Positions 55,505-64,000 of a DNA stretch of 64,000 bases are shown piece after piece (position 1 is the first letter of the stretch; every line of letters begins with the position of its first letter). This stretch comes from Tolypocladium sp. Sup5 PDA-1 (lineage: Eukaryota; Ascomycota; Sordariomycetes; Hypocreales; Ophiocordycipitaceae), in NCBI GenBank assembly GCA_000750105.3, contig JPHH03000089.1, positions 1-64,000 of the forward strand, written 5' to 3'. Position numbers and translations under genes: made by a program. The notes under the pieces are model-generated. The model did not search any database and was not told the origin of the DNA. It saw nothing but the letters and a program-made list of their open reading frames with translations.

Positions 55505-56128
55505 TGCGTGATGACTGATGGCGAGTTCAAGCGAAAGGGAGGATCAATGACGGCTGCTCGCGGTTGTGGCTGCATGTAGATTCGCATGAGCAATGGCGCA
55601 TGTTGGGTTATTTCTGAATTCTGCGGAACCTGTTTGGCATACGGGAGGCAATGGATAGTAATGAGCAACTCGGATGATCTTGATGCTCCATCGGCGTACG
55701 TTGTGAAAGCTCTTGACATGAGGCCGTAGACGGTCGCGGAACGGTTACATTGATGGACCCTTCCGAGCCAACGAAATGAACTACGGAGTACTCCGTAGCC
55801 TCCGTTCCATTGCAGACGCACACCCGGATTCATCCAGCCCCCGCCAGAGGCAACGGAACGGGTTTGCGGAGCGGAGCTTGCTATCCCCGATTTCCGGCGT
55901 CGATGCGATGGTGTGGTGGGCGGTCAGCCATGGTGGAGCAGCCGGTGCGACCTGGTGATTTGTCTGAGCCGAGGCTCGCCTGCCGCAGCCGGGCCACGTA
56001 GAGATAAAGGCGACCGTAGCCTCCGACGCAGAGTCTCTCAAAGTCGACATCAGGCAAGCGCTGCCGGCTCAATTGGATCAACTGGCTTTGCGCCCCTCGA
56101 AAGTTACTTCGACAATCACCAAGCCAAC
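55505..56128. other. Intergenic region
   Basis: 624 bp with the surface protein 3' flank and the SDR promoter. Nothing else recognised. Confidence 0.45.
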
Positions 56129-57230
56129 ATGTCTGCAAGGAAGACGTCGGTCCTCATCACAGGGTATGCCATCCATCCCTGTGCCGCACGAATAGATGCG
56201 TCGCCTGCAATAGGATACCCCAGACGCTAACTAGATATCGTCGTCTAGCTGCTCGCCTGGAGGCATTGGCCATGCCTTGGCTATGGAGTTTCATAACAGA
56301 GGTGCCGTGCCATCAAAACGCGTCACGGCTTTCACGTGAAGCTAACATCGAGCCAACAACACAGGCTGCCATGTCATCGCCACGGCGCGCAACACGGCCG
56401 CCCTCAAGAGCATGGGCGACATGGGGATGAGCGTCGTGCAGCTCGACGTGACCGACACGGCGAGCATCGCCGCGTGCAAGGCCGAGGTGGCCAACATCAC
56501 CGACGGCAAGCTCGACATCCTCATCAACAACGCGTAAGCCCCCGTCTGCCCCGACCTTCACGTTATCCATGCTCAATTCTGACAATCTCTCAGCGGCCGC
56601 ACGCACACGATCCCCGCCCTGGACATGGAGCTCGACGACGTGCGCGCCACGTACGAGGCCAACGTCTTCGGCCCCATGCTCATGTGCCAGGCCTTCATTA
56701 GCCTGCTCATCCCCGCGCGCGGCCTCATCATCAACATCTCGTCCGTGTCCACGGTAGTCCCTTACCTGTTCGGCGCCATCTACTCGTCCACCAAGGGCGC
56801 CATCAACGTGTACTCGCGCGCGCTGCGCATGGAGCTGCGGCCCCTCGGCGTGCGCGTCATGGTCGCCATGACGGGCACCGTGCGCTCCAACATCGCGAGC
56901 CACTTCCCCCGCGCGCTGCCGGCGGACTCGCTGTACCGGCCCGTCGACGACATCTTCCAGTGGCGGCTGACGTTTAGCCAGACGAGCGCGACGATGCCGA
57001 CCGAGGTGTATGCGCAGAAGCTCGTGGGCGCGGCGCTGAGGGGCGAGGGATGGTTCGGGGGGCTGGTCGGCGGGACGCCGGACTGGTTCTGGGCGGGGGG
57101 GATGGCGCTGACGGGATGGATCTCGACGTGGATGCCGACGTGGTTGAGTGAGCGCCTGGTGGCGAGGTTCTTTCGTGTTGGAGTCTGGGGCAAGCGGATC
57201 CGGGAGGCGGCGCGGGCGAAGAAGGATTGA
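56129..57230 (+). CDS. Short-chain dehydrogenase/reductase, Ayr1-like
   Basis: Classical NADP(H)-dependent SDR, closest in layout to 1-acyl-dihydroxyacetone-phosphate reductase (Ayr1), an ER/lipid-droplet enzyme of phosphatidate synthesis. Four exons: 56129-56163, 56249-56301, 56365-56533 and 56594-57230 (297 aa). The cofactor loop is ITGCSPGGIGHALA, split by the first intron, with TAR after beta-2, LDVTD, and NNAG split by intron 3. Catalytic residues are Ser in INISSVSTVVPYL and Tyr-Lys in YSSTKGA. A hydrophobic C-terminal stretch (WFWAGGMALTGWISTWMPTWL) ahead of a basic end fits membrane association, as in Ayr1. SDRs are diverse, so the substrate stays open. Confidence 0.88.
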
Positions 57231-57844
57231 GCTGGACCGTGTCTGCGTCTGTGAGGGTGGGATTACATCGACGACGGACATGTTTCTTCATGTTGTCAGT
57301 TGTTTTGGTGTGTTTGGTCTCACCGAGGCCCTGACATCGATATCCTCTTTGTTTGCCTTGTTTACACACGCATGTCTTGACGAACAGAAAACGTGCCTAG
57401 TGCTATGTTTCCCGTACAAGATGTCTAAACTTGAAATGACATCAGAGCTGCTCCTCGCCAGAATCGAGAGCCGAGTGGCCGTGTCATGTGCTCTTCAGGC
57501 ACCCGTAACATCGCGCCATCTGCTATGTAACGGTTCAGGCTGCGTGCCCCCTTGGGCTTCAATGACGCAAAGCGAAAGCTGCTCGTAAAAAGCAGAGGAT
57601 AGCCAGCCACACTCAGCTGATCCAAGACTGTGTTTCACTAGGGGAGACGGCTGCGTCTACGACACTGACTGGAGCCTGTTACACGAAGTGTAGAGAATAA
57701 GCAGGCATCATTGACCTGCCCAGCAAAATTGGTGATGTTAACTGCAATAGCTCTGTTTGCGAACGGCGCGAGAATTCCTCACCCAGAAGAACAAGCAAAC
57801 AGAATAACTCATCAAGGTCAGGAATAAAATTCGCCACTCCGAAT
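57231..57844. other. Intergenic region
   Basis: 614 bp of mixed composition between the SDR and the Pls-like remnant. Nothing recognised. Confidence 0.45.
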
Positions 57845-58640
57845 ATGGCGATCGATTTAACAATTAGGCACCCCGAGGCCACAGCGATGGACTATGGCAC
57901 GCCGCGCCTGAGCTACGCCGCGCTGGCACACGAAGCAGCAGCTTGGGCTAAGCGGCTACGTGTAGCTGGGATCGGGGTCGGCGACTGGGTCGGCGTGCGG
58001 GTGGCTTCTGGGTCGACGGAGCTGTACGTGGGCATCCTGGCCGTGCTCATAACCGGCGCCGAGTACGTATCGGTCGACGCCGACGATCCCGATGACCGGG
58101 CCGACGTTGTCTGGTCGGAGGCCGGGGTGCGTGCCGTGCTCACCGAAAACGCCGGCGGCGTGCTGCTCCTTGCTGCGGGCGTGGTCGCCTGCGCGCTTGC
58201 TGCGGCGGCCAGCACCCGCTCTGGAGCTCCTTCGTGTGGAGCAACGAGCTCGCCGACACGTTCGTGGAGTCCCTGGCCTGGTCCGTCTGAGACGGGACCC
58301 CATTGTTGCCCGTCTGGCTGCGCTCCCTCGGCGCCACCAGCGGGCCCGGCGTGTGGTGCGAGAGCCACTGGCTGCCCTCGGCGGACCTGGTGCAGCTCGG
58401 CGCCGGGGCCCCCGTCAGCCGCGGGTGCGTGCTGCAGACGCACCTGTTGCACGACAGGCTCATGCGTCTGGGCACGCTCTGCCTGCGTCCCGGGGCAACG
58501 CTCGGTCCGTACGCCATTGCCCTGCCAGGTGCTATCGTCGGCTCAGGCACCACCGTGGGCCCGGCCGCGCTGGTGATGCGTGGTGAGCACGTCCCTGACG
58601 GCACCCGCTGGCTGGGCAATCCTATGCGGCCCTGGTCTAG
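57845..58640 (+). pseudogene. Pls-type (epsilon-poly-lysine synthetase-like) NRPS remnant, internally deleted
   Basis: The first 100 codons match the start of an NRPS adenylation domain: LSYAALAHEAAAWAKRL, GVGDWVGVRVASGSTELYVGILAVL, and GAEYVSVDADDPDDRADVVW. After about 58150 the A-domain core, carrier domain and most membrane helices are absent; a short hydrophobic stretch follows. In another frame 58200-58280 reads HPLWSSFVWSNELADTFVESLA and then hits TGA. From 58303 the frame reads LWLRSLGA-like and GVWCESHWLPSADLVQLG, RGCVLQTHLLHDRLM, and hexapeptide repeats ending RWLGNPM, the terminal domain of the Pls/PosA family. Intact relatives exceed 1200 aa. The piece is GC-rich compared with its flanks. 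Relatives are mostly bacterial, with known fungal members, so transfer is possible. Confidence 0.85.
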
Positions 58641-59876
58641 GGAACATGAAGCGGTGGAGAGCGCGCAGCGGCGGCCAGTCCCAGTCCAAGGTCAAATTCG
58701 TGTGGTGCAAGGCATGCGTTTGTTAAAAGAAGAAGGGGACATTCTATGCCTGTATACATGTATCGACATTGAGATCTCAGTAAGACCGTCCTCCATGTAA
58801 TCCGTACACCACCCATAGACACGACTTTTCATATTAGATCAGCTTTCTGCCTCTACATGACCCACGACCTTACACGAGATCTATCCCGCATATCTTGGGA
58901 TACACCCGATAATTCTGACTGCCTGGATCGCTTGCTCGATCCCCCGCCATCGTATCGTTTGTATGTCTGCGCCCGGTCCATCTCGACTCGTTGGATAACC
59001 CAGACAGGCCAACCGTCCGAATCGGTGCTGGTGATCTGGCGCCGTTCTCCTTGGAGAACAAAGTTTTTAGGTGTTATATAGCTCGTGCTTCTTGAGCGCA
59101 GCCCGTGCCCTTTTGTGGATGCCGGCAGCGGGTAGGGCCCTGGAGTTCCGGCCGGAAACAACCCGGCTACTATTGATACGCCAGGCGCGGCCCGTCAGGT
59201 AACGTCTCGAGCCGCAACCCCACCCCCGCGTTTCTTTAATATTACATACAACCCGAGAATATATGGGCTGCTCGATCCCAACACAGAAGATGCCACAAGG
59301 TATGGGTACGATGTCCGTACAACCTTTGGTTGATGTAACGCCACGCGCAGTTTGGGGCTAAGCCAACCCTCCTCTGCAAATGGTACCGGGGGGGTTGCTA
59401 TTCAACGTGACGTTGCTCAGAAGGATTCGCGGTAATCCCTGCACGGTGTATTCCAAGTATGGACATGTGCCAACCGGATATGTCGGCACGCTTACGATTA
59501 AGCCGTCCGTCCGACAGATTAAGTGTTCAGGCTGAAGGTGGTTGGCTTACCCTCTACCTCCGAAACACGAGAATGTAACCATACATGGGCGATTCTCGGG
59601 GGAATGCTGAACTGTTGTGGCGGGGATCTAATGCACGCCCCCACTGACCATGAACCAGTCGCCTGGCCCTCTGGGGTTCCCTGAGGGCGTTATCTCTATC
59701 CAGTAGGTAGCATCAGGCTACAGCTCTTCTGCTGCCAGGCGCCGCCGAGAATAGAAATAATATATCCGTCCGCCCCTCGTCGTTCGAAACAGTGTCGAGC
59801 GGCACCCAGAAACACGGATCTCGAAACTCGACCACCTGCAACCTCCACATCCAACGGGCTTCCGCGCTCCGCAATA
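58641..59876. other. Intergenic region
   Basis: 1.2 kb of AT-richer sequence between the Pls-like remnant and the UNC93-like gene. Frames on both strands near 58853-59161 overlap antisense and have no recognisable product. The end is the transporter promoter. Confidence 0.45.
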
Positions 59877-61666
59877 ATGTCTGCAGAACAGGAACCTATA
59901 GGGAAGACGGGGTCGGCGCAGGCGGCGCCTGTCGACACCGTGGCTCCCAGTGAATCACGCGGCAATGCTATCGCTGCCACCGACGGCATCGACGACGTTA
60001 TTGACCTGCCCCCGGGATGGAAGTACAGACAGCGTCGCATCTTTGGCTTCACCATTCCCTGGTATGCTTCGCCCAAGATACAGCTGGGAATGGTGTCCTT
60101 TGTCTGCTTTATGTGTCCCGGGATGTTCAACGCTCTCGGCGGCCTGGGAGGAGGTGGGAAGACGGATGCCACTCTGGCAGACAACATGGTGAGTGGAAAA
60201 GCCAAAATCTCTGGGATTTCAAGGTGCTCGTAACGAACCGTCTGCAATCAAACAGAACACGGCCCTATACAGTGCCTTTGCAGTTTTCGGCTTCTTCGGT
60301 GGAACTTTTATCAACAAACTCGGTGTAAAATGGACACTCGCTTTTGGAGGTGTGGGTTACTGCATTTATGCCATCAGCTTGTTGGTGTCTGTTCACGCCG
60401 ATGTTTCCGGCTTCAACCTCTTTGCCGGCACCTGGCTTGGTATCTGTGCCGGTCTACTGTGGACTGCGCAGGGTACCATCATGATCTCCTATCCGAATGA
60501 GGACCAAAAGGGACGATACTTTGCCTGGTTCTGGGGAATCTTTAACATGGGAGCAGTCATTGGCAGTCTGGTAAGCTCCGACCCCTCCCTCAACCCTCAG
60601 TCCTTTCGAAGCCTTCATCTTTCAATGGCTGCATGATTTACTCTCTTCCCCAATCGCATCTGTCTAACATGCTACGCAGATCCCCCTCGGCGAAAATATC
60701 GACGTCAAATCTAACAGCACTGTTACTGACGGCACTTACATCGGGTTCATCGTCCTCATGTTTTGCGGAGCCGTGCTTGCTCTTTGCCTCTGCAATGCTG
60801 GCGACATCGTTCGATCAGACGGCAGTCGCGTTATTCTAATGAAGCACCCTAGCTGGCAGAGCGAGCTGGTTGGGCTTTGGGAAACCCTCCGATTCGAACC
60901 GTTCGTTATCCTCCTCTTCCCCATGTTCTTCTCGTCCAACTGGTTCTACGTCTACCAACAAAACGCCGTCAACGGTGCTCATTTCGATACCCGAACCAAG
61001 GCCCTCAACAATCTCCTATACTACCTGGCGCAGATCATTGCTGCGGTGATCTGGGGATACCTTCTTGATATCCAAGGCGTTCGTCGTTCTCTTCGAGCAA
61101 AGATTACGTGGGTTGTTCTTGTTGTCCTCACCTTCGCCATCTGGGGTGGTGGATATGTTTATGAGGAGGGATACACTCGCGAAACTGTGGATCCAAAACT
61201 CAACCCTTCATACGAACCAACTGACTGGACCACCCCGGGCTACGTTGGACCGATGTTTTTGTACCTCTTCTACGGTTTCTACGATGCCGCTTGGCAAGCT
61301 AGCGTCTACTGGTGCGCTCCCGTTTTCTTCTATTCTGTTCTCCAGAAGCCGCTACTGACTCACCCAACTAGGTTCATGGGCGCTCTATCCAACTCTGGTC
61401 GCCGCTCTGCAAACTATGTCGGATTCTACAAGGGCATACAATCTTGCGGAGCTGCCGTGATGAACAATCTCGACGCCCGGAAACTCGCCTTCAAGGACGA
61501 GTTCATCAGCAACTGGGTCCTCCTCAGTGTCTCTCTCGTCTTCGCTGCTCCCGTCATCTTCCTCAAGGTCCAAGACCACGTTGCAGTTGAGGACGATCTC
61601 AGAGGCACCGACGAGACCGTGGCCGACGTTCTTCCCTCGGGCCATCCTGAAAAGGTTCTCGCATGA
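59877..61666 (+). CDS. UNC93-like MFS transporter (DUF895)
   Basis: Polytopic membrane protein of the UNC93/DUF895 branch of the MFS, substrate unknown; relatives include ion-channel regulators in animals. Four exons: 59877-60188, 60256-60570, 60680-61311 and 61372-61666 (517 aa). Marks are GFTIPWYASPKIQLGMVSFVCF, FNALGGLGGGG, LYSAFAVFGFFGGTFINKLG and the conserved GTIMISYPNEDQKGRYFAWFW. Then come WFYVYQQNAVNGAHF and FMGALSNSGRRSANYVGFYKGIQS. The last intron (61312-61371) is exactly 60 nt and has no stop in frame; it is placed because it restores YW|FMGALSN. The start ATG precedes a polar cytoplasmic head. Confidence 0.92.
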
Positions 61667-62813
61667 AGAAATTCATACTAATTTCTGCTGGGCAGCGTGA
61701 ACGAAGCGCTGCTTTGTTGGGAGGTGAAAGGCCAGACAGCATGCTCCCTAAGTAATGAATTCCTCTAGCACCTATGGTTTGCGTCATCTGCTCCCTAATA
61801 ACTGATATTGTATGGGAAATTGTACTATTCTAGTAGGATAAAGGTATATGGTTGCAAACGTGCTTTCGACATCCCTCTGCCACTGGATCAAGGGAAAGCT
61901 CAATTCAACAAGTGTTTACAAGTGGGAATTCTCCTTAATTTGACAGCCAGCAATTGATCAATATTCGGGTCCACCTTGCTGAACATGGCCCGTACAGCCT
62001 CTCCCACGCGCGCAGGTACATCTTCGAAGGTCTACGAGACACTTGGTACCCACTGCGATTTCTCAGGCTCGTCGAAAACCACTATCCAGAGCTCTCTGGG
62101 CTGCTGGAAGTCCTCATAGCCCACTGGAGTTTCGCTCAAACCTAGCGTCGCGGTAACGGGGGCGCTGGGATGCCATCTTTGAGCAGCCCCCGAGCAGCAC
62201 CTAAGCCGGCATACACAAAAGCGGCGACACATCCAGGGAGCAAAGCGTCCAGATCCGGACTCTAGAACAATGAAAAGAGGGAGGCTACAGATAGCTTGGT
62301 AAGGGGCGCGGATGGTTCGACATCTCACTACGTACTCGTACTAGTTTCTCGCTGCGGTCGATTTAGAAAATGTTCCAATCGGCGTAGCGCTTTCAAGAGC
62401 TATGTTCATCTGCTTGCCCAGTCCACGACACCTCAACTACGGGGGCTCAACAAGGTCAACCCCCATACATGTGCCCACGTCCCCGGCATCTCAAACCCAC
62501 CATCCCCCTCCTTGCTAGCACTGGCACCAACTCCTATCCCAGCATCCAGACGTCTCGTCTGCCCCGTTGGAATGATGTGGCAGTTCGGGGCCTCGACTCG
62601 CTCCCCATACCATCTCATCTCTCTAGGCAAGTCTACATCTGAGTCCAAGAGGACTCGGCTATCATTGCCTACAATTTCCTCGTCTCATCGTCAAGCCGTC
62701 CACTTGACGACAAGGGTCTACCAAGTCTCCTCTTGGGTTTTGCTTCGTCTTTGCTTGCTGGAAGACTTGGCTATCGCGTCCCTCTCCCAAAGGCCCCCAC
62801 AAGAAGATCAATC
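61667..62813. other. Intergenic region
   Basis: Transporter 3' flank, then mixed sequence. Frames such as 62296-62853 plus have no known product, although an upstream exon of the UstYa-like remnant with its membrane anchor might lie in the last 100 bp. Confidence 0.4.
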
Positions 62814-63262
62814 ATGGGCCCAGGCTCCAGTGCCTTCAACTACGTATTCGTAGTTGCAGCCGCATTGCATGACTGGAACGAACGAAGCTCTGCAGTCTCA
62901 TGGACACTAAGAACCTTTACAAGCGATGCTTCCACAGCCAACCTGCAAAGCCGCCAGGTCTTCGAAGCCGCATGGGGTGACTACGGTTCGTCCCTTGCAT
63001 TACAGATGTGGCGCCAAAATCTCAACGTTATGCAATCTAACAACCGCGGCAGAAACAACAGCGTCTGTCCACATTCCCAACCCGCAAACTTACTCCCTAC
63101 GTCCAAACAAGGACGTGGTAGCCGGAACAGAGAACATCTACACGCTCAGCGCATACCACCAACTGCACTGTCTGAAGAAGCTGTAACTCGCTTTCGTGGG
63201 CATGACGCACAATGCTACGGCAGAGGAGATGCTGGGAGCCAAGCAGGCCGAGCATTGCTCTG
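62814..63262 (+). pseudogene. UstYa/DUF3328-like remnant
   Basis: UstYa-family proteins are small membrane oxidases of fungal RiPP and cyclic peptide clusters (ustiloxin, cyclochlorotine). Exons read here are 62814-62985 and from 63053 onward, joined by a canonical intron (62986-63052, branch CTAAC), giving AVSWTLRTFTSD, FEAAWGDYE|TTASVHIPNP and the first metal motif YHQLHCLKKL. A TAA (63184-63186) interrupts the frame directly after this motif. Beyond it the same frame gives the expected second motif region QAEHCSEYLRQGI. Then it meets G runs, after which a frameshift seems needed to reach a family-like end. The protein-coding capacity is therefore lost after the first HxxHC. No precursor peptide or partner gene was recognised beside it. 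Confidence 0.78.
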
Positions 63263-64000
63263 AGTACCTTAGACAGGGGATCCGGGGGGGAGGGGGGTGG
63301 TGCCGGGGGCAGAGGAACTTTGACGGGGTACGGGGTTATGCATCAGCGCCGGGCTTAGAATGAGCCAGGTAAATTGGATGTGTGGAGGAAGATGCGTCAT
63401 CCGGAAAGCATGAGAGAAGATGGAAGGGTGGCATGGGGTAGATGTATGTGGGTTTGAAGTGGCCGAAACCCTTTCGCAGATCCATTCATTGTTTACCGGG
63501 GACATCAAGTATGTCTGAAGCCAGTTTATTGAAAAGAATGCAAGGCAAGCCCTGGGTATTAGTTGGGTAACTCTAATCGAAAGCCATCTCTTCCGTACTA
63601 AAAAGAATGACAAATAGTCGGTATGTTCCTGGAACCCCCCCCCTTCATATCCCCACGCGTCTCTTAACAGGCAACAATGCCATTTTCCTCGGGCATGGTC
63701 TAATCCAAGTCGGCCTTAATGCAGGCAGCCAGCTGATTCTCACGGTTTCAGGCCCAGTCAGTCTCGTCTCCATCTTGGGCGCTCACGACATGATGCGAAT
63801 GATATGCCCAACTCACCCGAGGTCCGACTTTGTATCTCAATTCTTAGGGCTCAGCGCATCCAACCCAAATACTTTAACCTGTCATCACGTTATCTCGCTG
63901 GTTCGTGGGAGAAACAGAGCTTTTTACGCCATAAGCTTGGCAAGTGCATCGAGGGTCTTTTGGCTCTGTAACCGTGAGCTGGGCTAGTGCACACCGCTTC
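63263..64000. other. Right-hand end of window, no gene recognised
   Basis: It holds G runs (63283-63298) and an open frame at 63607-63987 plus with no recognisable product. Nothing can be assigned. Confidence 0.4.

Noticed and set aside
63607..63987. 126-codon frame at the right edge
   Set aside because: No recognisable domain and no supporting context; it may be chance or the fringe of a gene outside the window.

Overview
The window is nuclear DNA of a filamentous ascomycete. Most genes carry several short (about 40-80 nt) GT-AG introns, many with CTAAC-type branch points. The products are fungal throughout: HIR1, a GT15 mannosyltransferase, Rad26, DUF4246, HET and UstYa proteins. The GC-rich coding style and gene content suggest Sordariomycetes, probably Hypocreales; this placement is inference only. 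Splice sites were read by eye, and for nearly every multi-exon model the exon lengths sum to a whole number of codons.

Housekeeping part (about 0.6-43.9 kb). From left to right: a sugar MFS transporter (-), a dynamin-family GTPase (-), a GDP-mannose pyrophosphorylase alpha-type protein (+), a nucleotide-sugar transporter (-), a GT15 alpha-1,2-mannosyltransferase (-), the histone chaperone HIR1 (-), an amidoligase-family protein (+), the repair ATPase Rad26/CSB (+), a divergent ribosomal protein pair uS11 (-) and uL30 (+), the Fe-S assembly factor Isa2 (-), eIF3c (+), a tannase/feruloyl esterase (+), a DUF4246 protein (-), a Pex11-type peroxisomal protein (+) and a hemerythrin HHE protein (-). 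The uL30 gene carries a convincing C/D box snoRNA in its second intron. The genes at 9.3-16.7 kb (GDP-mannose supply, Golgi nucleotide-sugar import, mannosyl transfer) form a glycosylation neighbourhood.

Accessory part (about 44-64 kb). Gene density falls and broken genes accumulate: a HET-domain incompatibility locus with a nonsense codon, a junction carrying the same family motif on both sides, and a homopolymer frameshift; a polyketide synthase remnant reduced to its terminal acyl-carrier domain; a stand-alone NACHT_N (STAND/NLR N-terminal) protein; an internally deleted remnant of a Pls-type (epsilon-poly-lysine synthetase-like) NRPS; and a UstYa/DUF3328 remnant with a nonsense codon. Apparently intact genes between them encode a Cys-rich single-pass surface protein, an Ayr1-like SDR and an UNC93-like transporter. 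The block looks like an eroding region of specialised metabolism and allorecognition genes.

The first 103 bases nearly duplicate the 3' coding end of the nucleotide-sugar transporter 12 kb away. No transposon, CRISPR array, tRNA or rRNA was recognised.
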